Shown here in pieces: positions 24,412-33,889 of a DNA stretch of 64,000 bases; position 1 is the first letter of the stretch; each line of letters starts with the position of its first letter. The notes beneath the pieces are model-generated. The model had not been told where the DNA came from. It saw nothing but the letters and a program-made list of their open reading frames with translations, and did no database searches. The stretch spans positions 1,364,001 through 1,428,000 of the forward strand of contig NZ_CP067089.2 of NCBI RefSeq assembly GCF_016616095.2, in the 5' to 3' direction. Both the position numbers and the translations under genes were made by a program. This stretch comes from Breznakiella homolactica. GTDB lineage: Bacteria > Spirochaetota > Spirochaetia > Treponematales > Breznakiellaceae.

Positions 24412-26180
24412 CAGCGGTCGCCCTCCCCGGCCTGTTCAAGCTGCTGAAGTTCAGCCATCTGGGAATAGAAACCGCCCCGGGAGATAAGTTCCTGGGGTGT
24501 CCCGTACTCCGAAACCCGGCCCTGATCCAAAACAATCACTTGGTCCGCGTTGTGGAGCGTTGAGACCCGGTGGGATACGATCAGGGTGGTTTTGCCCCGG
24601 CGGTTTGCCAGGAGCATGTTGAGGATACGCCGTTCGGTCTCGGCATCCACCGCGGACAGGGAATCATCCAGAACCAGGAATTCAGGATCCCTCACAAGCG
24701 CCCGGGAAATCGCTACCCGCTGCTTCTGTCCACCCGAAAGGGTCAGCCCCCGTTCACCGATCAGGGTATCCCAGCCAACACTGAAAGACTCAAGATCCCG
24801 GTCTATCGAGGAAAGTTCCGCGGCCTTGTGAATCTGTTCTTCACCCGCACGGGCCGCGCCGTAGGAAATATTGTTTTTTATGCTGTCCGAAAAGAGATAG
24901 CTGTCCTGGGGGGTCATCCCGAAACGGCCCCGGAGCTCCTTGAGATCCCAGAGCCGGACATCGACGCCTTCGGCAAACACGGTTCCCTCCGGAGGGTCCA
25001 CCAGGCGCACCAGAGCCTTCAGCATGGTGGATTTGCCGGAACCGGTTTTCCCCAGGATTCCGACCATGGCCCCCCGGGGAATGGCCAGGCTGATGTCCCG
25101 GAGGACCGGGCCGCCGCCGGGATAGGCAAATGTGAGATCCCGCAGTTCAATAGCCGGTGAGACAGTTCCCGCCGCCGGGGCTTTGACCGGATCATCCGGG
25201 GAGGTGATGCTGGGTTTTGTGTTGAGGATTTCGTTGACCCGCATCAGGCTGGTGGCTCCCCGCTGGATCATGTTAACCATAAAACCGGCCCCCAGCATGG
25301 GCCAGATAAGCATCTGGAGATAACTGAAGAGTGCCACGAGTTCACCGGGGCTCATGAGGCCCTCCACCACCCGCTGGCCGCCGACAAGAAGCAGGATCAG
25401 GGTCGTCAGGCCGGACAGGAACGATATCAGGGGGAAAAAGACACCGAATATTTTGACCAGGGCCATGTTGGCGTCCTTATAGTCATCATTGGTATCGGCG
25501 AATTTCTTTATAAACCACCATTCCTTGACAAAGGATTTTATGACCCGAATGCCCGCAAATGTTTCCTGCACGGTATCACTCATGGATGAATACGTCTCCT
25601 GGGCCCGGCGGAACCGTTTTCCCACGGCGCTGCCGAAAAAGAGGATCAGGATGGTAATAAGCGGCAAGGGAATAATGGCCAGGGCCGCTGTCCGGGCGTC
25701 CTGCATGAACATGATCACCAGGATGGCCGACGCCATGACCGTACCGTCAATTAAGGCAACCAGCCCCATTCCGATGGACATACGCACCGCGTTGATGTCG
25801 TTGGTTCCCCGGGCCATGAGATCCCCGATCTTGTTCTTCTGGTAAAAATCATAGGACAGAGTCAGCAGATGGCTGAAGAGTTTATCCCGGAGCTCCGTTT
25901 CAATACGCCGGGACGAGCCGTGGATAAAAAAACGCCACAGAAACCGGCCCAGGGAAATCACCAGGGCGATACCGAGCAATACGCCGCAGATAACCAGCAC
26001 CGAATGCCAGTTGAACCGGCCGGATGAGATAAGGTCCACGGCCTGGCGTATGCACTGGGGAATAAAAATCTGGGCCACATCTACAATAATAAGGCACAGG
26101 AATCCCAGAACGTACCGCCAACGGTACCGGGAAAGATACGGGATCAGGCTCCTAAATTCTTTGAGGGAAGCTTTCTGCAT
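24411..26180 (-). CDS. ABC exporter half-transporter with degenerate ATP site
   Basis: The 589-residue protein has six membrane helices and an NBD with Walker A GKTGSGKST, signature LSGGQKQRVAISRAL, Walker B FLVLDDSLSAVD and SHRVST. The residue after Walker B Asp is Asp, not Glu, as in TM287/BmrC-type subunits, so one of the two composite ATP sites is predicted to hydrolyse poorly. With the adjacent gene it should form an asymmetric exporter. It is 6 nt from the upstream hypothetical gene's stop. Confidence 0.93.
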   Translation of the reverse strand: MQKASLKEFRSLIPYLSRYRWRYVLGFLCLIIVDVAQIFIPQCIRQAVDLISSGRFNWHSVLVICGVLLGIALVISLGRFLWRFFIHGSSRRIETELRDKLFSHLLTLSYDFYQKNKIGDLMARGTNDINAVRMSIGMGLVALIDGTVMASAILVIMFMQDARTAALAIIPLPLITILILFFGSAVGKRFRRAQETYSSMSDTVQETFAGIRVIKSFVKEWWFIKKFADTNDDYKDANMALVKIFGVFFPLISFLSGLTTLILLLVGGQRVVEGLMSPGELVALFSYLQMLIWPMLGAGFMVNMIQRGATSLMRVNEILNTKPSITSPDDPVKAPAAGTVSPAIELRDLTFAYPGGGPVLRDISLAIPRGAMVGILGKTGSGKSTMLKALVRLVDPPEGTVFAEGVDVRLWDLKELRGRFGMTPQDSYLFSDSIKNNISYGAARAGEEQIHKAAELSSIDRDLESFSVGWDTLIGERGLTLSGGQKQRVAISRALVRDPEFLVLDDSLSAVDAETERRILNMLLANRRGKTTLIVSHRVSTLHNADQVIVLDQGRVSEYGTPQELISRGGFYSQMAELQQLEQAGEGDR

Positions 26181-26186
26181 AGGGTG

Positions 26187-26999
26187 TTACGCTTTTTTTT
26201 CCTGCTCTATTTTCTTCTTTATATCAGCTTCAAGCTTGGCTGACCAGATGTCGTATTTCTTTTTTACCGTTTCCGCATCATCCCGGTCGCCCAGGATAAC
26301 ATGGATACGCCGGAGGGCGCCCAGAAAACTGATTCCCAGTTTAAAATCGTCAATCCGGTTGGTGGATAATTCATATTTTTCCCGGTACCGGTCGGCGGCC
26401 TGCATGAGGAGTTTTTTTATCATCCTGAGATGGTACACCGTGGATTCGTAATTCGGGGACCGGGGATCCATATTGACGACGGCGTTTTTGAGGTCAAAAA
26501 TATTTTTTGAAACCGCGGCGAAACGGCCTTCCAGGTCGACAAAGGACCATTTCCATTTTGTATTGTCCCCGTAGGCGTTTTCCATGAGCTGTATGGCCAG
26601 GCCGGTTTTCCGCATAAGGAGGTACCGCCGGGCGGAGTCCACGGATTCGAGTTCCTCAAGTTTATCCTCGTAATCCGCAAAGGGAACATCCACGTAACTT
26701 GTGACAATTTCCTCAAGGTAGATAATCGCTTTATAGAGTGCCTTCCGCCCGTCGTTGAGGGCATCCTCATTCTTCACTTTGAGCATGGACTGGGAAACGG
26801 TGCTGAGAATAATATAGTGGGAAGCCAGATTAAGCATGTCCTCCGCCAGGGTTAGTTTCTTAAAAACCGCGCCGTTGGGGTCCTTCTGGATAACCCCAAG
26901 GATATTCTTTTCCCTGGCGATAATCGAGTCGATGGTTTCCCGGTAGGGTTTTGTTTTTTCCAAATACTGGTGACGTTCCTCATTGGAAATTTTCGCCAT
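26187..26999 (-). CDS. Conserved-looking helical protein of unknown function
   Basis: The 270-residue protein is predicted to be almost wholly helical and cytoplasmic, with charged N- and C-termini (MAKISNEERHQYLEKTKPYR ... IKKKIEQEKKA) and no signal or membrane segment. Tyr/Leu spacing at 85-125 and 150-215 suggests TPR-like packing but no repeat consensus is clear. I recognise no family. It is tightly flanked by recN (3 nt) and the ABC exporter (6 nt), so it is co-transcribed with both. Confidence 0.75.
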   Translation of the reverse strand: MAKISNEERHQYLEKTKPYRETIDSIIAREKNILGVIQKDPNGAVFKKLTLAEDMLNLASHYIILSTVSQSMLKVKNEDALNDGRKALYKAIIYLEEIVTSYVDVPFADYEDKLEELESVDSARRYLLMRKTGLAIQLMENAYGDNTKWKWSFVDLEGRFAAVSKNIFDLKNAVVNMDPRSPNYESTVYHLRMIKKLLMQAADRYREKYELSTNRIDDFKLGISFLGALRRIHVILGDRDDAETVKKKYDIWSAKLEADIKKKIEQEKKA

Positions 27000-27002
27000 A
27001 AT

Positions 27003-28697
27003 TTAACCCCGCTTACCGTATTTTGCCAGCAATTCATCCGCATGTGCAAGAGCCGCGCTGCCCGCCGAATCGCCCGCCAGCATCCGGGCAATCTCCTGAC
27101 GCCGGCCCGCGGGAGATAAAACAGAAACCCCCGTTGAGGTCCGCCCGCCGCTGCTGGTTTTTTCTACTATAAAATGATTATCGGCACGAACGGCTATGCT
27201 TGCAAGGTGGGTAACACAGAAGATCTGTTTTATCCTGCCTATTTCCGAGAGGTATTTTCCCACAGCCAGGGCTACCTCACCGCCGATGCCCGTATCGATT
27301 TCGTCAAATACCAGGGTGCCGATGGTATCGGATCCCGCCAGGACGGTCTTGATCGCCAGCATCACCCGGGACAATTCACCGCCGGAGGCTATCCTGGACA
27401 GTTCCTTAAGGGGTTCTCCGGGGTTCGCGGATATGAGGAATTCCACCTCATCGGCGCCCCAGGGACCGCAGATAAGACCGTTCGGGCCCTGCCCTTTTGA
27501 ACTGACGCTGACGGAAAACCGCGCGTTGGGCATGCCCAAATTTCCCAGGATGGTGCTTATTTCGCTTCCCAGTTTAACCGCCGCCGCGGTCCGTTTTGAG
27601 CTTATCGCCGAAGCCCGGAGAACCATATCCCGTTCCAGGGCGCTTATTTCTGTCTTTAGTTTTTCCCGGTCTTCTTCGGAACGGGAAAGGGAATCGATCT
27701 CTGACTCCGCGGAAATACGGTACGCCAGGACCGCGTCCTCATCTTCACCGTATTTTTTCTTAAGCCGGTACAGCGCCGTCAGGCGTTCCTCCACTTCCTC
27801 AAGCCGCTGGGGATCGTAGCTGAGATCGTCCCGGTAAGCCCGGAGCTGCTCCGCCGTGTCTTCCGCCTCATAATAGAGATCGTCAATTCTGCGGGAAAGG
27901 TTTTGGAGGGAACCGTCAATGGAAGCCGCGGACTCCATGGAATTCCTGAGCCGCCGGAGCAGTCCCAGGATCGAGGTTTCATCATCGAAAAAAGCCGATG
28001 CCCCGCTGGTGATATGGGACGCAAGCTTCTCGAAATCCCCGAGCCGGGACGCTTCTGTCTCCAGGTCCCGGCTTTCACCGCTTTTCGGGGCGGCCTGGGC
28101 GATCTCGTCCACGGCGTACCGGAGCAGCTCAAGCCGGGCGTCCCGGTCCCGTTCCGAGGCAAGGGAAGATTCCATGAGTTTACGTTTTTCGGTCAGATCC
28201 AGGAATATGCGGTTGAATTCCGCGGTTTCATCCTCCAGCCCGGCGAACCGGTCCAGGTATTTTCGGTGGCTTTCCTTGCGCAGCAGCGACTGGTGGCTGT
28301 GCTGACCGTGGAGATCAAAGAGGAACGCCGTAAATTCCGACAGATCGTTCCGGGTTACCGGTATATTCTGGATAAAAATGGAGCCCCTGCCGTTGGTTTT
28401 TAGGGTTCTCCGGATAATGATCCGGCTGTCCTCCGGCACAATATCCCGGTCTTCGAGCCAGCGGAGCACATCCCCGCTCCCGCTGTCCAGGGAAACCACC
28501 GCGGAAACACTGGCTTCTTCGGCCCCGGTCCGGATGACGTCCGCGTCGGCTTTTGCCCCGAAGAGGAAGCTCAGCGCCCCGACTATGATCGATTTCCCCG
28601 CGCCGGTTTCGCCGGTCAGGATGTTCAGGCCGTTCTCAAAGGAAACCGAAAGATTGTCGATCAGGGCGTAATTCCGGATTGTAAGTTCCTCAAGCAT
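27003..28697 (-). CDS. recN: DNA repair protein RecN
   Basis: The 564-residue SMC-like ATPase has N-terminal Walker A GETGAGKSI within LTGETGAGKSIIVGAL, a long coiled-coil middle (150-390) and C-terminal IASGGELSRVMLAIK signature with Walker B TLVFDEIDTGIGGE. RecN acts in double-strand-break repair. The start ATG overlaps the nadK stop by 8 nt. The order nadK-recN is common in bacteria. Confidence 0.97.
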   Translation of the reverse strand: MLEELTIRNYALIDNLSVSFENGLNILTGETGAGKSIIVGALSFLFGAKADADVIRTGAEEASVSAVVSLDSGSGDVLRWLEDRDIVPEDSRIIIRRTLKTNGRGSIFIQNIPVTRNDLSEFTAFLFDLHGQHSHQSLLRKESHRKYLDRFAGLEDETAEFNRIFLDLTEKRKLMESSLASERDRDARLELLRYAVDEIAQAAPKSGESRDLETEASRLGDFEKLASHITSGASAFFDDETSILGLLRRLRNSMESAASIDGSLQNLSRRIDDLYYEAEDTAEQLRAYRDDLSYDPQRLEEVEERLTALYRLKKKYGEDEDAVLAYRISAESEIDSLSRSEEDREKLKTEISALERDMVLRASAISSKRTAAAVKLGSEISTILGNLGMPNARFSVSVSSKGQGPNGLICGPWGADEVEFLISANPGEPLKELSRIASGGELSRVMLAIKTVLAGSDTIGTLVFDEIDTGIGGEVALAVGKYLSEIGRIKQIFCVTHLASIAVRADNHFIVEKTSSGGRTSTGVSVLSPAGRRQEIARMLAGDSAGSAALAHADELLAKYGKRG

Positions 28698-29544
28698 CGG
28701 GACCTCCGGACCAGTTCAGTTTTGAATGGAGAACCCGGTAGAAGACTTCCCGGTCCGACGCGATAAGCTGGGCTTTAAACGGAGCCCGGCTTATGCGGAC
28801 CGTGTCTCCCGGCTCCAGGGGTTCCACAATCTGGCCGTCCATGGTTAATAGGACTTCGCTGCGCTGTTCCGCTTCAACCTCGACGATGATTGCCTCGTCG
28901 GCGGGGACCACCATGGGCCGGTTTGACAGGGAAAAAGGACAGATCGGGCTGATGATGACCGCTTCCATCTCCGGATCCACAATGGGGCCGCCGGCGGCAA
29001 CGGAGTACGCCGTTGACCCCGTGGGCGTGGCCGCGATAAGGCCGTCGGAGCGGTAATTGCCCAGGCGGATCTTTTCGCCCTTAACATGGAGCCGTATAAT
29101 TTTGGCGATCCCCGAAGAAGACACCACCACGTCATTGAGACACGACGCGGTGGCCACGGACTTTCCGTCACGCTCCACCCACGCCTCCAGCATAAGCCGC
29201 TGGGAAAGCGGTACCGATCCCCTGAGGAGATGCTCAAAAACACTGTTCCATTCTTCGGGGTGCACCGCCGCGATGAATCCCAGGGTTCCCAGGTTTATGG
29301 GAAGAATCGGCACCCCCAGCGGAGCCATGGCCCGGGCGGCGTACAGCACCGTACCGTCTCCGCCGAGGCTGAAAGCCAGATCGAAGGGGCCGGGAGGAAT
29401 GGCGCCGGGTTTTCCGTCAAAGGTAAAGGGGACCGCTTCAATTTCCATTTTTTCCAGAACAGCGCAGATTTCCCGGCACAGCCGCAGGGCGTGTTCCTTA
29501 TGGAGATTGACAATCAGTAAAATTCTTCGGAGCTTCCCCTGCAT
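28690..29544 (-). CDS. nadK: NAD kinase
   Basis: The 284-residue protein has the family motifs SLGGDGTVL (active Asp), the NLGTLGFIA strand, and the glycine-rich TPTGSTAYSVAAGGPIV with catalytic Thr/Ser. It makes NADP from NAD and ATP in the cytoplasm. The frame is open for 72 more codons upstream, but ATG 29544 has GAGGAAGG before it and matches the family N-terminus. Overlaps recN; 13 nt after the DegT-like gene. Confidence 0.95.
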   Translation of the reverse strand: MQGKLRRILLIVNLHKEHALRLCREICAVLEKMEIEAVPFTFDGKPGAIPPGPFDLAFSLGGDGTVLYAARAMAPLGVPILPINLGTLGFIAAVHPEEWNSVFEHLLRGSVPLSQRLMLEAWVERDGKSVATASCLNDVVVSSSGIAKIIRLHVKGEKIRLGNYRSDGLIAATPTGSTAYSVAAGGPIVDPEMEAVIISPICPFSLSNRPMVVPADEAIIVEVEAEQRSEVLLTMDGQIVEPLEPGDTVRISRAPFKAQLIASDREVFYRVLHSKLNWSGGPDA

Positions 29545-29557
29545 AACGGCGCCTTCC

Positions 29558-30595
29558 TCAGGGAAGGGCCGCGATAAGCTTCGCGACCTTGGCTGTCTGG
29601 GATGATGCAAGGCGGGGATACAGGGGGAACAGCGCGGTTCGTAAGGAAAGGGAATACGCCTCGGGGCACTGTTCCGGAGGGATTGCACCGCTCCCCACCA
29701 GGGTATCGCCGAAGGCGTTTTCCACGGATACTTCCTTCTTTTTCGCGTAGGCCACCACATCCTTCATGCCGGTTTCCAGGATAAGGGGAAAGGCGTAATT
29801 GTTGTAGCCAATGCCGTCGGTTTCGATAAACCGTTTATGCCGGGTTCTGAGGGATGACTGGATATACACCTCCGCGATATCCTTTCTTTTTTCCAGATTC
29901 CTGCGGGATTCCTTAAACTGAATAACCGCCAGGGCGGCGTTCATATCCGGGAGGCTGTATTCCGGCGGTATGTCCCCGTAATTCCTGAGGACCGATCCGT
30001 CCCGCCGGTTTGCCGCGTACAGCAGGGCTCCGCCGCCGGCGGTGAGCATGTCCCGCTCCTCCAGACCCAGGATGGTAAACACCCCCGCCGACGGCAGCGG
30101 GCTGCCCTCCGAGGCCGTGCCGTAACTCCGGGAGCAGTCCTCGATTATGGGAATCCCCAATTCCGCCAGGGACACAGTGTCCGGCACGTAACCCAGGGCG
30201 TGGTGAATAACCAGGCACCGTGGTTCCATACCGGCGTCCTTGCGCGCTATGGCGGCCTGAACGGTTTTTGCGCTGATACAGGCCGATCCGGATTCCACGT
30301 CGCAGTACAGGGGAACCAGCCGCAGCCCTTCAATAACCCATGTGTAATACCGCGGGGACAGCGCCGAGATCAGCACCCCGGAACCGTCCGCGATTCCCAT
30401 GGATTTGAGGGCCAGATACAGGGCGATGGCCGGGCTTCTTACCGCCAGGGAGTAGTCATACTGGAGATACTCTTTGGCCGTCTGCACCAGCCGCTGGGAC
30501 TGGTCGCCGGGGCCGATTTTATCTTCCACCATGGCCGTAAGAACCGCATCCATCTCCTTCCGCCGAATTGTCGGAGAGTAGACTTCAATATTCAT
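29558..30595 (-). CDS. DegT/DnrJ/EryC1-family fold protein lacking the PLP lysine
   Basis: The 345-residue protein matches the PLP aminotransferase family DegT in order: AVRSPAIALYLALKSMGI, VPLYCDV, IIEDCSRSYGT, LTAGGGALL, and C-terminal YNNYAFPLI. The PLP-binding Lys expected before the GGG loop is Glu180 (EERDMLTAGGG), so it cannot form the internal aldimine. It may be a pseudoenzyme or regulator. The start is placed at 30595 with GAGGT upstream. It stands between cheW and nadK in a minus-strand run; no sugar-biosynthesis genes are adjacent. Confidence 0.75.
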   Translation of the reverse strand: MNIEVYSPTIRRKEMDAVLTAMVEDKIGPGDQSQRLVQTAKEYLQYDYSLAVRSPAIALYLALKSMGIADGSGVLISALSPRYYTWVIEGLRLVPLYCDVESGSACISAKTVQAAIARKDAGMEPRCLVIHHALGYVPDTVSLAELGIPIIEDCSRSYGTASEGSPLPSAGVFTILGLEERDMLTAGGGALLYAANRRDGSVLRNYGDIPPEYSLPDMNAALAVIQFKESRRNLEKRKDIAEVYIQSSLRTRHKRFIETDGIGYNNYAFPLILETGMKDVVAYAKKKEVSVENAFGDTLVGSGAIPPEQCPEAYSLSLRTALFPLYPRLASSQTAKVAKLIAALP

Positions 30596-30627
30596 GTAGT
30601 ACCTCAAGTTCCAGCGACCGACTATTC

Positions 30628-31107
30628 CTATCTTCTGAGTTCGCTGATTTTCTGCAATTCCTTGGGATTAAAGAGGTCCCGGATATCCAGGATAATCAGA
30701 TAGCCGTGATCCTGCCGGACCACGCCGCGGATATATTCCGCGCCGATTCCGCTGAGCATCTGGGGCGGCGGCTGGATATCCGCGTCTTCTATGGTAACCA
30801 CCCGGGAGACCTTGTCTATGATAACCCCGAGCTTCATACCGTCAATATCGATGATAATAAAACCTGACAAAAGCTCGTCACTGTCCGAAGCGGCGGGTTT
30901 TTTCAGATGGAACCGTTTATGGAGATTGATAATAGGTATAATTTCACTTCTGAGATTGAAAATTCCTTCTACATACGAGGGAGCATTCGGTATCTGCCGG
31001 ACTTCCTGGACACGGACTATTTCCTTAACATCCATAATATTGATACCGTACAGCTCTTCACCAAGCTGGAAAGTGACTAACTGACTCTGATTATCTGTTT
31101 CAGCCAT
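30628..31107 (-). CDS. cheW: Chemotaxis coupling protein CheW
   Basis: The 159-residue protein has the CheW fold: QLVTFQLGEELYGINIMDVKEIV, NAPSYVEGIFNLRSEIIPIINL, and GVIIDKVSRVVTI. It couples chemoreceptors to CheA. GAGGGAG precedes the ATG. It heads a minus-strand run (cheW, DegT-like, nadK, recN, hypothetical). No cheA is nearby; a receptor gene is 15 kb away. Confidence 0.95.
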   Translation of the reverse strand: MAETDNQSQLVTFQLGEELYGINIMDVKEIVRVQEVRQIPNAPSYVEGIFNLRSEIIPIINLHKRFHLKKPAASDSDELLSGFIIIDIDGMKLGVIIDKVSRVVTIEDADIQPPPQMLSGIGAEYIRGVVRQDHGYLIILDIRDLFNPKELQKISELRR

Positions 31108-31148
31108 ATTTACTCCCTCTGAAAATGTATCATAAAAAGCCGGACACG

Positions 31149-31380
31149 TTTTTTATGATAACCTTCTATTAATTTACTATTGAAATCACCTTTCTTCAAG
31201 GGATATATAGCGGTTCTTTTTATTTTTGAAGGTTATACCATAAAAAAATCCATAGTATCCCCGGAAAAAGCTTTTTTTCCGGTTTTTTGCCGAAAGAAGG
31301 TGATTTCCGCCGGAAGCCGCCTTGTCTTGCGGTACGGCCCCTCACTATACTTAAATAATATTAAACCCGGAGGATAAAAA
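31149..31380 (+). promoter_or_regulatory. Structured leader upstream of the phosphohexomutase gene
   Basis: This 230-nt AT-rich region contains two pairs of complementary segments: 31149-31166 with 31228-31248 (ATAACCTTC/GAAGGTTAT core) and 31182-31197 with about 31293-31306 (GAAATCACCTT/AAGGTGATTTC core). They interleave as A-B-A'-B' and cross-resemble one another, so alternative pairings exist. A possible promoter (TTGAAA 31180-31185, 18 bp, TATATA 31204-31209) lies inside. The intrinsic terminator at 31261-31288 lies before the gene. CCGGAGGA precedes the start codon. Confidence 0.5.
31261..31288 (+). terminator. Intrinsic terminator in the phosphohexomutase leader (candidate attenuator)
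   Basis: CCGGAAAAA-GC-TTTTTTTCCGG forms a strong stem followed by TTTTTT. The upstream gene (cheW) points the other way, so on the plus strand there is nothing to terminate except the leader of the gene at 31381. Confidence 0.7.
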
Positions 31381-33147
31381 ATGCAAAAAGATGCCATTAT
31401 CGCCCAGGCGAAGGATTATATAGCCAAGGAAAAGGACGCGGGCTTCAGAAAGGAAGTGGAAGATCTCCTTGCCAAAGAGGACTGGAAGGAGCTGGAGGAC
31501 CGTTTTTACCGGGATCTGGAATTCGGAACCGGCGGACTCCGGGGGATTATCGGGGGCGGCTACAACCGCATGAACACCCTGGTGGTAAAAAGCGCAACCC
31601 AGGGACTGGCAACCTATATAAAAAAGACCTTTCCCGGAAAGTCCCTTTCCGCGGCCATCGCCTTTGACAACCGCCATTATTCGGCTCAGTTTGCCGAAGC
31701 CGCGGCCCTGATTTTCGCGGCCAATGATATTAAAACCTACTTATTTTCGTCCCTCAGACCCACCCCGGAGCTGTCCTTTGCCATCCGGGAACTGGGATGC
31801 GATACAGGGATCGTGGTTACCGCCAGCCACAATCCGCCCCAGTACAACGGATACAAGGCCTACTGGAACGACGGATCCCAGGTGGTCCCGCCCCATGATA
31901 CGGGAATAATTGATGAGGTCGGCGCGGTCACCGAAATAAAGGAAATGGATAAGAATGAGGCCCTTTCCAAGGGACTCCTCAAGATAATCGACAAGGAAGT
32001 GGACGAGCCCTACTGGGCCATGGTAAAGAGCCGGCTTTTCCGGCCCCAGCTTATCAAGGAAAAAGCCGGGGATGTTACAATCGTGTACACTCCCCTCCAC
32101 GGCACCGGCGCCATGCACGTCGAAAAGGTGCTGGGGGATCTCGGGCTCAAGGTAATCACGGTACCGGAGCAGCGGGAACCCAACGGGGACTTCCCCACCG
32201 TGGCCTTCCCAAACCCCGAAGAAGCGGCCGCCCTGGAAATGGCGGTAAATCTCGGCAAAAAAGAAAAAGCCGACGTGGTTATGGCCACCGATCCCGACGC
32301 GGACCGGCTGGGGATCGCGGTTCCCGACGGGTCCGCAGGGTCCGGCGGTTTTACCCTGGTCACGGGCAACCAGCTGGGTGTTCTCCTGGCGGATTATATT
32401 TTCCTTTCATTAAAAGAACTGGGAAAGATGCCGCAAAAACCCGCCATGGTCAATTCAGTGGTCACCACGGGCATGCAGAAACGGGTGGCGCAGTCCTACG
32501 GCGCCGAATGTTTTGAATGTCTCACGGGTTTCAAATGGATCGCCGATGTATGGCGGCGGAGCGAAACCGACGGCAAAGGCTATACAGTGGTGTTCGGGAC
32601 CGAGGAAAGCTACGGATACCTGGTGGAACCGGAGGTCCGGGACAAGGACGGGGTTTCCGCCGCGGCTATGACCGCGGAAATGACGCTGTACTGGAGAAGC
32701 AAGGGCAAAAGCCTCCTGGACCGCCTGGATGAGCTGTACGTAACCAACGGCTACTGGCAGGAACTGGGAATCTCAAAATACTTCCAGGGTTCCGAAGGCC
32801 CAGCCATTATGAAGGGAATTATGGATGAATACCGCAGAAACCCGCCCAAAACCCTGGGGGGCATAACGGTGGAAAAAGTCCGGGATATTCTCGAATCGGT
32901 ATGGAAAATCCCCGGAGACCCGGCGAAACAGGAACCCGTGGACCTTCCCAAAAGCGATGTCCTCCAGTTTTTCCTAGCCGACGGAACCGTGGTCAGCGCC
33001 CGGCCCAGCGGTACGGAGCCGAAGATAAAGTTCTACGCCACCTGCTGCGGCGAAGCCAAGGCCGGAAACCTTCAGGAAACGAAAGCCGAGGTTGCCCGGA
33101 AGCTGGATGCCATCAAAAAAGACATCCGTTCGGTAATCGGTGACTGA
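31381..33147 (+). CDS. Phosphoglucomutase/phosphomannomutase family protein
   Basis: The 588-residue alpha-phosphohexomutase has the phosphoserine loop TASHNPPQYNGYK (Ser about residue 151), metal loop DPDADRLGIAV, sugar loop GTEESYGYL and phosphate loop RPSGTEPKIKFY. It converts hexose 1- and 6-phosphates in the cytoplasm; length fits the PgcA/PGM2-type subgroup. It starts after a GGAGGA site; the stop overlaps the next ATG (TGATG). Confidence 0.95.
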   Translation: MQKDAIIAQAKDYIAKEKDAGFRKEVEDLLAKEDWKELEDRFYRDLEFGTGGLRGIIGGGYNRMNTLVVKSATQGLATYIKKTFPGKSLSAAIAFDNRHYSAQFAEAAALIFAANDIKTYLFSSLRPTPELSFAIRELGCDTGIVVTASHNPPQYNGYKAYWNDGSQVVPPHDTGIIDEVGAVTEIKEMDKNEALSKGLLKIIDKEVDEPYWAMVKSRLFRPQLIKEKAGDVTIVYTPLHGTGAMHVEKVLGDLGLKVITVPEQREPNGDFPTVAFPNPEEAAALEMAVNLGKKEKADVVMATDPDADRLGIAVPDGSAGSGGFTLVTGNQLGVLLADYIFLSLKELGKMPQKPAMVNSVVTTGMQKRVAQSYGAECFECLTGFKWIADVWRRSETDGKGYTVVFGTEESYGYLVEPEVRDKDGVSAAAMTAEMTLYWRSKGKSLLDRLDELYVTNGYWQELGISKYFQGSEGPAIMKGIMDEYRRNPPKTLGGITVEKVRDILESVWKIPGDPAKQEPVDLPKSDVLQFFLADGTVVSARPSGTEPKIKFYATCCGEAKAGNLQETKAEVARKLDAIKKDIRSVIGD

Positions 33148-33794
33148 TGGGAAGTTTTGACTGGGCATCTTCCGCCTTTTTCGGCGGGGCTTCTTTTGTG
33201 GCATTCGATCTGGAGACCACCGGTCTGGACGCGAAAAAAGACCGCATCGTCGAAATAGGGGCGGTAAAATTCGACCGCCGGGGTCCGGCGGCGCGGTTTT
33301 CGGTGCTGATTAACCCCGGGATACCCATGCCCGCGGACGCGGAACGGATAAACGGTATCAGCGACGCCATGCTTAAGGATAAACCGTCCCTGGAGGCGGT
33401 GCTTCCCGATTTTATCCGTTTTATTGAAGGGTCCGCCCTGGTCGCCCATAACGCGCCCTTTGACTGCGGTTTCGTAAATGAAAATCTCAAACTATTCGCC
33501 GACGCGGCGGCCCGCCGGGATACCAGCGGCCAGGGAAGCCTTCTGGACGCGGCTGAGGAAGCGGAATCCCCTGATTCATGCTGGAATCCTCCCTATTCGA
33601 GCCTTCCCCACCAGGTGGTTGATACCAGGATCTACGCAAAAGAAGCCTTCCCCGGCAGATGGAAATACAACCTCCAGGATCTGGCGTCCTTCCTGGGCAT
33701 CACCGCGGTGGAAGCCCACCGGGCGGAGGATGACGCCCGGGTCTGTATGGAACTATTCGTAAAATGCGCCGAAGTCTTCCAGGGAAACGCGTGA
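33147..33794 (+). CDS. DEDDh 3'-5' exonuclease (DNA polymerase III epsilon-like)
   Basis: The 215-residue protein has ExoI FVAFDLETTGLD, ExoII AHNAPFDCGFV and ExoIII HRAEDDARVCMEL, giving the complete D-E-D-H-D set. Similar stand-alone domains act as proofreading subunits or in RNA/DNA trimming. Translationally coupled to the phosphohexomutase through an overlapping stop/start; this pairing has no obvious functional link. Confidence 0.9.
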   Translation: MGSFDWASSAFFGGASFVAFDLETTGLDAKKDRIVEIGAVKFDRRGPAARFSVLINPGIPMPADAERINGISDAMLKDKPSLEAVLPDFIRFIEGSALVAHNAPFDCGFVNENLKLFADAAARRDTSGQGSLLDAAEEAESPDSCWNPPYSSLPHQVVDTRIYAKEAFPGRWKYNLQDLASFLGITAVEAHRAEDDARVCMELFVKCAEVFQGNA

Positions 33795-33889
33795 TCCGCG
33801 CGAAAACTTTGCCGGTGCCCGGCCATAAACATCCCGGTACGGGAAAATCGCCGGCCGCCCGTTTCCGTGTTGTATCACTCCGGCGGAGT

